Shown piece after piece: positions 17,366 to 31,064 of a stretch of 64,000 nucleotides of DNA; position 1 is the first letter of the stretch, and every line of letters starts with the position of its first letter. The notes under the pieces are model-generated. The model made no database searches. It had not been told where the DNA came from and was given only the letters and a program-made list of their open reading frames with translations. The position numbers were made by a program, and so were the translations under genes. The DNA is from Tetrahymena elliotti 4EA. Lineage: Eukaryota; Ciliophora; Oligohymenophorea; Hymenostomatida; Tetrahymenidae. The DNA is taken from NCBI GenBank assembly GCA_000231825.2, contig JH720385.1, positions 1-64,000 of the forward strand. The letters are read 5' to 3'.

Positions 17366-20300
17366 GAAAATAAAAAAATAAAAATACTTTAATTTAATAA
17401 AATTAACTAACAACTATACAAAACATTTAGTAATCAATCAATATATTTTATCAATATAAATTAAAATAAAAGCTCTCATTAAATTAAAAGTGCATCCCTC
17501 CCCTCCCTACTTTCTTTTAAATTAAGTGACGTAAACAGCTTTATCCTAACGAATTAAGAAGAATAAATAATATATTTATTAAGTAATATTTGAAACCTTT
17601 GTTATTCAAGAAAGCCTCTGAATGATTTTATGAAGAACTTTATTTGACAAAAGTAACAAATGAAGGCAAATATAAAATAATACCCAAACCACATTTTTAA
17701 ACAATGGATGACTCGACTCACACACACATATTTCTTTTTTATCTAAAAAATTTCTAGATCAAGCTTATTTTATTAAACAATCAAACAAACTATCAATCAA
17801 TCGATAATTATGAAAAACTTTTTTTGTATGTAAAGAATAAATCAAATATATAAGTATGGCAATTATTAAACAATTTTTTATTAAAATCTATGAAATGTTG
17901 GAAAGCAACACAATTGTTTTTTATTCTAATTTAAAACACTAAATTTTCTTAATAAAAGAAAATCTTATAAATAGAAACAAAGAAAGATACTATTAATTCT
18001 TTCTTGTTTTTTCTCTTCTCTGAAAAGATAAGTTTTGGTTGCGAGAAAAGTTTCTAAATAAATAAAGAGAGCGAGAGAAAGTAATATTAAATAAATAAAT
18101 AATGAAATCTTTTTTAAAAATTTGAATATTTTTCATGATGATCCATCCCATCATCTATTACATTACAATTAAGAATCTTATTTGATTAAAGATCTTTTCT
18201 AGGTTTTATTTGTTAGACTACAAGTTATCACTTTCCCTAACATTAACTTTGTCTTCAGTAAAATAGATAAAGTCTAGCTAGTAAGTAAATAAGCAAATAA
18301 ATCAAAAGTTGATCAGTAGTCATCAATTCAAATTGTATTTTTTTAATTTTGCTTTACTAGCATTAATAGCTTACTTACTGTCTTAGCTCTTGTGAATATT
18401 TTAACTTTTGGACAGTATTTTTATTTTTGTCCTAATCAAACAAACAAAAAAAGAAGTTAATAAATGCTCTCATTTATTATTTTCTTTTTAAATCAAATTG
18501 GCAATAATTAAAAACTCACTTTTTTCTCGATTTTCTGATTGCACCCTAAATTTTCCTTTGCTTATTATTGGAGAAAGAGTGGTTTCATATAATCTACTTA
18601 ATTTTTTTGTTTCCTACCATAAAAATAGACAGATTTATTGATTGATAGAAAGATAGAGATTATCTAAATATTATTTATTTAACATCATATCTTTGATTCA
18701 CATATCTTACAAAGCTAAAGCCCAAACACACATTGATTGATTGTCTTAATCAATTTAAAAATTTATTTAATTTTTTAAATTAATTGCATATCCTTGCCAC
18801 AAATCACTCTTGAAATATTTTAGAGGAATAAACTACAAAGAAAGATTTTATTTTTTCATTAAAACAAAAATTTTTATAATCTGTAAAAAATAGATTGTAA
18901 ACTGTAATAAAAAGATTGTACTTTTCACAGAATATTGAGATAAAAAAGAAATTAATGACCCTATTTTATTAACTTACATAAATTTGAATAAATTTTTTGA
19001 CTAATAAAATAATAAAAAAATATTTAAAAATGTAATAGTATTTCGTTTGAATGAATCACCATTCAATTTAATTCTTTTGATAGGAGTTTGTCTAACAATA
19101 GCTTAAAATTCATTTGTTATCCATCCAATCAAGCAAAGTCTATGATAATTATTTATATTTTCGTGTAAAATTTATTTAGTTTTTCATGCTTTCTCAAAAC
19201 GAATCTCTCACAAATAAATACTATAGGAACTATTTTTTCAACTGTAATTTAGAAAGCCTCTAATTTAATAAAATTTCCATCTATTCTGATAATGCTCATA
19301 AATTTGATGGTATTGACTATCATTAGAGTATATTACTAATTTTTGCCATAAATTTTAAACACTTATTTCTTTATTCTTACTGATCTTAATAGTAGTATTA
19401 TTTTATTATTATTACTTTATTTTAAATTTTAAGAGAATTTTACTGACTTATTTTACAATCTTACAAGTAACCACTATATCAAACGTTTTTCACTAATTCA
19501 ATATTCATAGAATATAAAATATATCCATTTAAAATTCTTATTCACCCATAAAATTCTTCTATATCCATAAAATTCTTCTTTTCGTAAAAGCTTAAAAACT
19601 AAATAATAAAAACAGATTATCAATTTCTAAATAACAAAGTTTACTAAGAGTAAAATAAAAGCATGTATACTTAATATGATAATATTATTCCCTCATGTGA
19701 TTTTGATAATATCCAATTAGTAACCTTTATACAAACTATTATTTTCAGTTAATAATTAATGGAAAATAAAATATTTCTATCACTCTTATACGTTATCTAT
19801 CATATTTTTCATTTTGGAAAAGTTGAAGAGAAAACTAGTAATAATAGATTATCAAATTCGGAATAAAAAACCTGACTAAAAATAAAATAAAATAGTGTAT
19901 TTTTACTTTAATTATTGATTTCTTATTTCCTGGCCTAGTTGTGTTTACTTACATCCATTCATCTTTATTTTGCAAGTAAGAGTTAAATTCTTGTAATAAA
20001 TTAATGTAAACTCATCAAATTGAAGGCAAATCTCAACTTTCACGCCAACCCACAAAAATAAAATAAATTATTTAAGAAAAGCCAAAATTGAACTTAGCAA
20101 TCTTATATCTCTTTATTATGTCTAAAAAATAATCTTAATGTATTTAATAAGTGTAAAATTTAAATTGCAAATATATTGATAAATTTTCATATTTTAAATA
20201 TTTACTCTTCTCAACCCTTCTTTTAATCAAAAATAAATAAAAAGCATCATAAATTCTTTTTTAAATCAGTATTTATTACTTGTTTCTTATAAATTTTTTT

Positions 20301-21061
20301 ATTTTTGGTGGTATATCTCATACTTTAATAAAAAAATCAAATGAATATAAAACCTATCGTTCAACAGTAAGCAAAATAGATCAAAACGATATGATATATG
20401 TATTACCTAAACCTTTTCTGAAAGAAACTGTAAATTCTTGATATATTTTACCAAAATTTATTGGAGTTTTTCTGTATATATTTATGTAAGAAAAATAAAT
20501 AAATCATTCTCAAAGTTCTTTTCCAAAAGAATTTTTTATTTTTATTATTTTTTAGTCTTTTTAAATAGGAATCAAAATTTTTTTGTTTACTTTTTTTTGA
20601 TGCTTATTAATGCAAGTAAAGTTAATTATTTTCTAAATATTTAATTAACATTTACCACATACTCAATTCATATTTTTTAGTTTACTCTTTATTCTTTAAG
20701 ATTATGCTCAGAGCAAAAAATTTAAAACCGATTTTACACTCTTTTTATGTCAATGTCCATTGATTTTTTCTCAACTTTATTTAAATAATTTTTTCTTTAA
20801 ATTTTTTATCAATCCATTAACAAGTATAATTTATTCTTAATAATGCTATCAAATTTATGCAATTAACTTTATAAAATGAAAATTATAAAATTGCCTAGCC
20901 TAACTCAAAAATCAAAAGAAAAAGACTTAAAAATAATATTTTATTAAAATCTATGCCTGAGATGTTAAAGATTATTTAAGGTATGATATTTTTTATCAAT
21001 AAATAATTTAAAAATAATATTTCTAAATTGAAGATATTGAATTATATATAATATTTGATAA

Positions 21062-21276
21062 AAGAAAGTGCTGTAACTTAAATAGATAGATCGTTCCTTT
21101 CAATAAATTTAATAATATCAAGAATATTTAATGCCATGCAAACTCGAAACCAAAATCAAGAATAAAACCAAATCAAGACTTAAATATACTAAAAATATAG
21201 ATAAATTTATTTGCATTAAATATTTTTGGTAAATTTATTGAAAGGAATTATCTATTTAAGTTACAGCACTTTCTTA
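21062..21276. repeat. Imperfect inverted repeat, 45-49 bp arms
   Basis: The left arm (21062-21110) and the right arm (21231-21276) are reverse complements. The outer 27 bases, from AAGAAAGTGCTGTAAC to AATAGATA, match perfectly. A 4-base insertion lies in the left arm only, then TTCCTTTCAATAAATTT matches again. The 120-base spacer is A+T rich. The arrangement resembles a miniature inverted-repeat element or a hairpin-forming noncoding RNA. Confidence 0.75.
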
Positions 21277-21376
21277 ATTCATATACTATGATTTCAAGAA
21301 ACACAACCAAGAATAAAAGCAAATAAAAAATTATGAAAGACTTAAATATACGAAAAATAAAGATAAATTTATTGTA
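21151..21376. repeat. Diverged direct repeat overlapping the inverted repeat
   Basis: A segment at 21151-21213 recurs in the same orientation at about 21302-21376. It runs from CAAGAATAAAA, through GACTTAAATATAC, to AGATAAATTTATT. The second copy carries an insertion of about 10 bases. The copies alternate with the inverted arms, giving the order arm, direct copy, inverted arm, direct copy. Confidence 0.7.
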
Positions 21377-24300
21377 AAAACCATAAATAATAAACTCAAA
21401 TTATCCTCAAATTTTACAATCAATTTTAAATGGGTAAATTTTTATAAAAGTTTATTAACTCATATTTGAATGAACAACCTAATGTGAATCTTTGATGAAA
21501 TTTGATAGAGAGAATAATAATTATTATTATCATAAAGGTACAAGAGCTTACAAATTTATTTTTGACCCTTTTTTTTACTTATTAAATTTAGGTAAGGAAA
21601 TAAATTTATCCTAAGAACACTTTAATTTAACACATAATACTTTTTGATATGTGCTTTCAAAGTACTTCTCTTCGATTCTTTCTTTATTAACTGTGCTTTA
21701 AAACAAACTCTATCAATTTTAAGAATAAAATTTAAAAAAATTGTTGGCTAGTTTAAATTTTAATGATTAAAAAACAATAAAGTAAAGGGAATTTCTATTT
21801 CAATCATCAATAGATTCCACAGATAACTATAATTAGATATTAATTGCTACTTTTCTGCTCTAGATTTAAATTAATAAAAGCAGAAAGCAAAGCGGAAATC
21901 AATCATTATTTTCAAGTTTTAAAATACAAATTATTATTAAATAGCAAAGAAAAATCCTTTCAAATTAAAGGAAGGAAAAATGCTTTTGATTTAGTAAATA
22001 TACATTACTGAAACTTTTTATATTTGCTTATATAAAAAATTTGTTGGTTTGACTAGTAATAATTAGCTGGCTCATTAACTGAGGGAAGGGAATAGTTTAA
22101 ATTTATAAAAATAAAAGTTTCAAATATTTTTTAAAAATAAAGATATTCATAAAGATAAAATAAATTAGAAAATTACATAAAATGAAATAAAAAGAGAATT
22201 TAATTTTCAGAGTAGCAAAATTTCATTTTAAAAACAATCAGACAACTTCATAACTCAGCATATAGTAATGAATTTAATTTATTTGAATATAATTAAATTA
22301 ATTACCCTAAAATAGACAAAGCAGTCATACTAAATATGATAATAACATAGATATTAAATTTTTACTGTTCTTAATTTACATTATTAAGTAAAAATAAAAA
22401 AATTATAATAGTATATGAATTATTTACTTTACTCTTTTGCCACTAGCAACCAGCAAAAATAAAAACTGTAATGTCATTTAATTCTAATTTATATAAAATT
22501 CAGAGTCTATAACTCAAAATCTAAATAGAGCAGAAAAAAAAAAAGCAAAATTGAAAAATTGCAAAATTTATCAAAAAAAATTAACAAAATTCATGAGCAT
22601 GTATGTATGTTTATTTTTTGAATAAAAACAAATTTTACCATGGATTATACAATAAGATTAATTTATCTAATATTACTTCTCTATTAATTGATTGAGTCCA
22701 AAAATAAACATTTTGCTAGTTTATTTTCCAGACCGTAATTTATAAATTCATAACAAAAATTCGAGCAAACATAATCTAAAATAATTTAAATGGTCTATTT
22801 AACGATCTATTTCACATATATTCCTGAATGAATTATATTCAGAATAAAAAATATTTAAAACAAAATAATCTATTATCAAATAAGTTAGTTTTTATTTTTT
22901 TATTTATCAAAAAAAGCCTTTTAAATCTTTCAAAAAAAATGCCTCTCTTTGATATCACACTTTTTATCTGAGATTTACAAATGTTTAGTTTTCCCTCAAA
23001 AACTGTATCACTTTATTAAGTTTCAAATTTTTTATTTGTTCATATATATGTAAGGAAGATTGATAAATTTTATAGCTAATAAAGATGATAGAGGGAAGGA
23101 AAATCAAATTTTAGTTATAAATATCATATTTTTTATATTCTTCTAGATTAAAATTTGAACAAATTTTATTTGAAATGTTATTTTACCATATTTGATTCTC
23201 TATTATTTGTTTACTTTCTCAATTCAGGTAATATTTTAAACACTTAGATTATTGTGTGAAAAACAAGTTATTAAGATCTTATTGATTACGATAGTGAAAT
23301 AATTGTAAAATAACATGAATAACCAAATTTCTAAAATAAAAATATGGTCAGAACGCTAGCATATTTTTTATATTTAATAAAAAGAGTGAAAATGCTTTTG
23401 AATACCAAACTAAATCCTAATTGAAGAAAATTCTTTTTTAAATTAGCCTTTTTACGTCATATTCTTAAATTAAGAATAATCTTAATTCGATTAATTACTT
23501 GTTACAAAATTAAAGAATGATTCTGATAAATAACCTTATTTAATATATTCTTTTATTTAGTCTTTCTATCTATCTTTATCCTTTAATTCATTTTTGTAAA
23601 ATACAAACAAACCCGATCATGGTATTAACATTTCCGTTATTTTATGAAAAATATTTATTTCTCTTATTTGCTTTTGTAATTAATTCAAATTATTCCTATT
23701 GTTATTTTGGTTTTCATTTTAAAAGCTTTACTTTGGAAATGTTTGCTACTTCTTATTAGTTTCATCATTCATTTGTGAAAAAATAAAATTTATTTTTTTT
23801 GAATAATTTGTTTAAATGAGAAATTACAATCAATTATCATGTATTTCTTGTTTTTTGATGTTAAATTACAAAAAAAAACCAGGTTTTTTTAAGTTTATTT
23901 TTTTGGAACCTCATTTTTTTTCATAAATTTCAGCTTTAAAAAAAATGATTCTGTAAAAATAGTAATGTAACTATTTTTTTATACATGTTAAAACATCTAT
24001 GAAATAATTCAGTTTTTAAGTTATTCATCAATAAAATTTATGCAATACTTTTTAAAAGATGTTAAAGCCATTAATGAAAATGAATAAAAATGTAAATGTA
24101 CAAAAATTAATATCTTAAATGCTATACATTTTTTTGCAAGGTTTACTTTTCCCAAATTAAATATTTTTATTATTACTAATCAATAAATATCAAAAAATAA
24201 GATGAATAATGTAACCTCTTCCAATATCTTAATCATTTTTAAATATATTATTTAATTAAGACAAATTGAACAAGAAACTCTGCTAAGTGTAGGGCTGCTA

Positions 24301-27300
24301 AATATATTAATAAACAAAATACATGCTAAAATTTATTTTGAAGACATAGAACATCTTCTATTTTAGAGGAATGGTGGTGGTTTAAAATAATTTCAAAGAG
24401 ATCTAGCTAGTGAAAATAATTAAAAATTGAGAAAAAACAATAAAAATGGCGAATAGTAACGAATTCATAAAATATAATGAGAGTATCACATGGTATGTAT
24501 GAAAAAGAATATAGAATGTAATAAATATGAATCGATTAATATATTTCTTGAATTATATGTTGTGTAAATATTATAAATTTGAGACCTTTAAGTTTAAGTA
24601 AAAATTTGATTTTCCAAAGAAGGTTATAGCTATCTAGCTGCTAAAGAAAAAGTTATTTGAAGAAAAACCAAAGTGAAGTGAAGCAATTTGATTTTAATTA
24701 AAATTGCTTTATATTAAAATAATCTTTATTCAAAGAAATAATAAAAACAGATTATTCATAAATTATATAGAACAATATATAGGCAAATACTAATAACAAA
24801 AATATTGTTTTCCATATGTGTAATCAAAAGCCATTTAAACTCTTCTTTTTGTATCAGTGAAACAAAAAATATTTCAGAAAAGTTAGAATTTATGTTCCTG
24901 CTAGTATGGTTATTTTTTATGCTTCAAATCTTCGATTTTATTGCTTTCCACTTAATAAGTATGATGATCAAAATGTACTTTTGATAAAGCTCAATTTAAT
25001 TTAAAAACAATCAAAATTTACGGGGTAATCAAGCATTTAACCTAACTTTGATAACAAGTTATTAAATATCTCCCTGATGAATTATTAGGGCTTATTAGTA
25101 AAATTAATTAATGTAATTCATGCGATAATTAGAAAAGTTTCTTTTTCTTCTACTAACAAATAACCCAAATCAAAAATTAAGTAAGAAAAAAAAAAGTAGC
25201 TAGTAAAAACATCAACTTACAGTAGAAAAACAATTTTTAATTCATAAATTCAACACAATTTACTCAGTTTTGATAAAAAATTATTTTTAATAATACATAT
25301 TCTTTATTTAAATTTTATTTCAGTTTATAATGTCTTTGATTTTGTTTGTTTTAATACCCACCTATTCAGTTTACTAAGTAGAGTTTTTAAAATAAGTTTA
25401 AAAACATAAAGATAAAGTGGACCTTAAAATTAAATCGACATAACACAAACTGATCTTTTAAATCAATAATTACATGCTATTTTTTTGAACTGGCTGCCAA
25501 AAAATTTAAAAATGCAAGACCAGTTTTTCTTTACTTACACTTAAGAAATACCAATGAAATTTGTATTTTTTAATTAGATTCTGAAAGGATGAATCTTATT
25601 TAAGTTAAGCAATAATGTTTTTAGAAAAGAAATATTTCTGGCTAATAGTGATTTGTTTCAATTGAACTTACTATCAAAAATTAAGAAAATATAATTAGAA
25701 TTTTTCTGCTAATCAAGATTTTGTTTAACAAAATATGTAAATTCTGGGGAATAAGAAAATAAATATGACAATAAATAATCGAATTAATTAAAAAAATAAA
25801 AAATCGCTATTCTTTAAGGTAAATTTAGAATCCTCAATAAATTAGAATGTTCGTGCCAGATATATTTAGATGTTTGTGTAATTTAAATAAGATAAAAACA
25901 AATACGTATTGGGGCATTGGGGAAGAATAATTAAATTCAATCAAATTTATTTCTTGTAGAGCTAAATTTTTTTCTATTTTACTGCTTAATTTTTTGGCAA
26001 TTTATGGGCAGCGATAATATTTAACTCATGCCAATTTCTTTTTTAATTTCCTCTACAGCCTTTGCTCAAAGGATTATAATTAATGAAGCAAATATTTAAA
26101 GAGAATCAGTAAGGGTAGAATAAAACTAGCATTAATTATTATAATTGTAGAATTTTTAACCATTAGCGCATTCAGAAGCACCTTCTAAATATGATTTGGT
26201 AGCTTTAATCTACAATTTTATAGTTTTATCAGCTAATAATTTTTTCTTATTAGCTTACAGTTAATGAAGTAGAAAGAAACAGTTTTTTTTAGCAATAAAG
26301 GAAATCAATATCCAAGAGTAATCTAGGATAAAATTAACTTTTATTCCAGCAAGTGATTTGATTATCAACTAATTAATTAATTAAATATATTTGTTATTGT
26401 TGATAGTATGTAAAAGTTCTTTGAAGAAAAAATGTTTAAGAAAGAAAATATGTTTGATAAGCACGAATGATTATACTGATAAGATTTTTATATTTTAATT
26501 AATAACTTTTAGGAGGTTTTTGATGCTAATTAATTATTCGGTATCGTTTATAATTATTTTTTCTTCTTTTGAATCCTGACTGCTTAGAGAGATATTATTT
26601 AAGATTGTAAATTAAGTTCTTTGTGTAATCCAAATTAATTGTTAACAAATATAATGTAACAAGAAATTCATTATTCAAATAGGTAAGCCTTTTTTCATGA
26701 TATCGCTAGCTAATTCTTGTTTCAGAGCTAAGCAAATTGCTCGTAAAATAAGCAAAAATAGGTTTTATTTAATGCTTAGTCAATTTAACCAAAAAATTTT
26801 TAGGCAAACAATTTGTCTAGATGTTCATATTTATTCTATTGCGAAAGTATTATTATGAGTGGGGGAAGGAAGAATAGAAAAATAATTATGGATCACTTCA
26901 AAATCTAATTATTATGTATGGGTAAGAGTTACAAAGATATAAATAAATAATTAATATAAACGAAACGAATTTATAATTGATTCTGAGTGATGCGAATGAA
27001 TGAGTTATTATTTTAGGTAATTGTGAATGTTAGTTAACTAAATAAGCTTTGGGAACAAAAAATAGCAAAGAAAATATATATGTATTAAGATTTGTGAATG
27101 TAAACTTTTATCTATTTAAAACTTCTCAATTTTCTTATTTTGTGCTTTGATTTTTGAGATTGTAATTAAGTAAATAAGTATATATTATTCAATTCCTTTT
27201 TTGATTGATTACGATTCTATCTATCTTTATTAATATCGGTACTTATAAAAAAAATCAACTTTTTATTTCCATAAAATCAATCTCCCTTTGTTTTAGATGA

Positions 27301-27542
27301 ATTAAAAAACAAACAAAATCAAGCAGAAATTAATTGATTTGTATCAGTTTACTGAAATTTCGATGATTTAGTTCAATTTAAAATGATTCAGTGACATCTC
27401 TCATCAGTAAAATAAATAATTAAATTAGAAAACAAAAAATAAAATCAAAAAAAACTAAAAAAAAGGACAAATTAACTTCCCATTCTACACTCACCAGCCT
27501 TCCTCATATTTACTATCGAAGACTAAACAAACATCTAAACAA

Positions 27543-27998
27543 ATGAGCATCTCTGAACTACTTATCTAAGACTACCAATTTCAGTTTGAAGAGCTTGATG
27601 AAAGCGAGCTTATGGAAAGATACAACTAAGTCTAAAAGTCTAACTATTTGAAGAATATCTTAAGATCCTTCTATGTCTTTATTCTTAATGAAGGTGATGA
27701 AATTGTTATAGAATCTATGGTTTAGGACTCTTCTAAAACTATCAATTAAATTCGTAAGGAATTCAATGCCTTTATAAAAAACAAAAAGCTCAACTAGTCT
27801 ACCTTGGTTTCTTTCATGAAGAGTAAAAGATTCAACCAAATCCTTTACTACTACTTGAACTACTACAGCTATGACTGGATCATGAAGGGATCTATATCCG
27901 ATATAGAAACACATATCCTCTGTATCACTTACATGAAAAAATGCCTTAAATCTGAATCTCTACTTAATTAAATTAAGGTCTACAAGAAGTAATTATGA
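27543..27998 (+). CDS. Conserved unknown protein, copy B of a paralog pair
   Basis: A single exon encodes 151 residues, starting MSISELLIQDYQFQFEEL and ending YKKQL before TGA. It aligns without large gaps to the product at 16886-17365. Shared blocks include KNILRSFYV, EGDEIVIES, INQIRKEFNAF, KNKKLNQ, SFMKSKRF, YYYL-YYS-DWIMKGSI and LCIT. The N-terminal 40 residues are much less conserved than the rest. Codon use leans more to C- and G-ending synonyms (TAC, ATC, AAG, TTC) than in copy A, suggesting higher expression. No signal peptide or transmembrane segment is seen. The family is not recognised; cytoplasmic location is only inferred. Confidence 0.87.
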
Positions 27999-30900
27999 CT
28001 CTGTTGAGAACAATGAGGATATACTAAGTAGAGTTAAATGCTCTTTGAATGCACTTCTTTTCTTAGCGTTTTTTATGCATCTTTCTTCTATATTGTAATC
28101 ATATTCTATCTTCTTATCTTAGTGAGAGTCTATCTTCTTTCTACTCAATCGTCTTTTTTAAAAGCAACTAATTCTTAATGAAACCTCTTTAATATAACCT
28201 ATATACATCTTTTTAAAAAATATATACAAATATAATAAAACCTTCCTTGCACCTTCATTATTCTTTAGAAGGTCAAATGTCCTCTAATAACTAAGCTTGC
28301 TTGAGATCACTCTTTCTTAGAGCAAAATCTTTAGCATTCATTTTAGCACAATTTCTGTTATTATCAATTTCGATGAAAACTCACCCAAATAAATACCTCT
28401 TTTCTAGCCAAAAAACCCATAATTATTAAATCAATAAATAATGCAAAATTAATCCTACCATTACTAGTCACTCAAATAAGAATCATTATTTGCCTGATCA
28501 TACAAAACATTGAACTTTACACTTTACAAAAATTACTTTCTTCATCCAAAACACAACCAGCCAGCCAAAGCAATATTTGAAGGACTCAAATTCAAATATT
28601 AACTCAAATCGAGTAAAAAAGAAATAACATTATAGATGATTGTTTATAAACATAAAATAAATATTTTCTCAAAGGAAGTATAGATAACAAACAAACACTA
28701 AAACCTACACAAATTTAAATAAAAAATAACTATTAAAATTAAAAAATATTTTCTAAATCATTTAACTGTATTAATTAATCATTCAAATATTTTTGTTGCA
28801 ATATTTTATTATTTTACAATTCTAATTATTAAAACTGCTTTCTTACATTTTTTTCTTGTTTATTTAAAATATCTAAAGTAAATTTCTTTTATATAGTAGA
28901 AGATTGTGAATCATATAATAAATACACATTGATAATAAAACACTAAAGAGATTAACATGCCTAAGAATTAAATTTATTTGGTATCAGTTGCTTTATTTTT
29001 AAATAAGACAATATTTTTTAGTTTAAGGTTGGTCTATTATCAAAATATAAGATAGAAATAGGGAAACCCTTTTTATTAGTAAATTGATATAAAGAATGAG
29101 TTTTATTTTAAATAAGATATCTATGGATAATAAACAGTAAAGATAGAAAAAGCAATCGCTGAATTAATATTATCCTTATAATCAAAATTTACCAGATAAT
29201 AATTTTTTTATCAAAATAAAAAGGCAAAAAGCAATTTTGAAACATAAAATAAATAAATAAATTATTTGTCTTATATTAATTCATCAAATAATTTGATTCA
29301 CATTGTTATCAAATAATCTTAATGTACCAAAAATCTAAGAAAATACAAAACTTTTTTGCTAATTATAAAGGATTATTATCGAAACACTTTGTGGTATTTA
29401 AAATTTATTTTTAATTCATGTAGATAGCATTTTTATTAGATATAAATAAAACAAGAGTATAGCAACCAATTTAAATAATAATAACTTTAGTATTTATTTC
29501 TTGATAACAGATTTAAACATTCTTCATAAAAACCCATAAAAAGATAAGCCAATTTGAATAATTTTTAAACTTATTTAAAAAGCTTGAAAAATATTTGTTC
29601 ATTGATTATTTCTTCATTCTTTCATAAACATTTGTTTGAAAAAAAATAAAAAATAATGCATTTAACAGATTTAAAAAGCTTTTTATTCTTTCTAGTTTTT
29701 AGCTTACATCTTTATAACAAATTTTTAATAAGAAGAAGATTCTATTACAATAATCTGCTTTAGTCGATAGATACTCTTTTGCTTTATCCTTGAAAAAAAA
29801 TTGAGAAATTGTGAATAAGATTAGTTACTTATTCAATGAGTTCTTACAGAACTTTGGACATAAATTTTATTTTACTTAATCAAAATAAATAACTAATCTT
29901 ATAATTAATTTAGAGGTTTCCTTGTGGCTGGCAGCTTTTATTTACTTCTAAAGCAAACGCAAAACGAATTTGAAATCAAAGGATTTAGTTTAAAATTTAT
30001 TGTTCAATTTAAATACAGTAGTTTTTTAATTTTTTTTTTTTTTCACTTCTATTTTACATATAAAAAAATTTAGATTGATTAATCCTAGATCTAGAAATCT
30101 TCTTTGTATTTAGCAAAAATTTTCTATAAGTAGAATGAAATTAGTTTTCAGTTATAATATAATAGAGAAAGCTATTTATTACCAAAGATTTTGGTTACAA
30201 ACAATTTTTCTTTCTACTTTTTTTTTCTCCCCAACTAAGTTTTAATGATAAATGGGATAAATAAATAAATTTTAGGATTTTCTCTGATTATTACAATTTA
30301 TTTTGAATAACAAAAAAAAATTAATTAAATTTATGCCTCTGTTCATCATAAAACATCAAACAGAGAGTAATTGATGTACCTTTCAATATATTTTTAAACC
30401 TTTCCACATTTTTGTTTTTTTTCAAAGCATTTTTTTATTTTAAAAGGAATTCAACAGTAAATGGTTAAGTCAGTCATACTGGGAAATTTTGAAATAATGT
30501 ATTTTCAGGTAAATAACTATTCAAAATCTAAGTCAGTTTTTACTGCATAATATTAGATTATTTATCACTGAATAACTAATTGTTTCTTATTTAATTATCA
30601 AATTATTAATTTAGTAAAAAGAAAATAATTAATTAATTAAACACAAATAATTGCATTTCTTATTGAATTTAAAATTAATTTAATGTTTATAATTTCACAT
30701 AAAATTATGTTAAGTAGAAAACTTGTATGTCATATTCTTTTTATTAAACAGGCTTTTATGACATATATTTTAAATTCAAATTTTTAAGAGTAATCTTAAT
30801 AAAAATCAGAGTCATTCATTATATAAAAAATGAATTAAGTAGTATTTCAATCAAATAAATTAACGATCCAAATTTAATCTTTCTTAAATATCTCTTTAGA

Positions 30901-31064
30901 GTGTTTGCTTGTTTGTTAATTAGAAAGAAAAGGCTTTCAAGAATTTTCAATTTTTTTAACGAATATTTCTAATTAAATTAACAATTCCATTTAATTGATA
31001 TTTTGTTTGTTTATTTGTTCTTTTTTAATACTTTCAAAACAATAAATTCATAGAAACCAAAAAA
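27999..31064. other. Intergenic region
   Basis: About 3.1 kb of A+T-rich sequence with no believable gene on either strand. The first 300 bases after copy B are C/T-rich compared with the rest and look like a 3' untranslated region. No repeats, RNA genes or signals stand out. Confidence 0.55.

Larger units (their letters stand above)
17366..27542. other. 10-kb gene desert between the two paralogs
   Basis: No gene is supported on either strand in about 10.2 kb. The sequence is very A+T rich, with short homopolymer runs and many TGA codons in every frame. The frame at 20438-20644 (plus) is Phe/Tyr/Asn-rich low complexity without a motif and is not believed. The only structured element noticed is the inverted/direct repeat cluster at 21062-21376. 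The final few hundred bases before 27543 presumably hold the promoter of copy B. Confidence 0.55.

Noticed and set aside
27660..27914. Minus-strand frame of 84 codons
   Set aside because: It is the antisense of the copy B gene at 27543-27998, which has a clear paralog in the sense direction.
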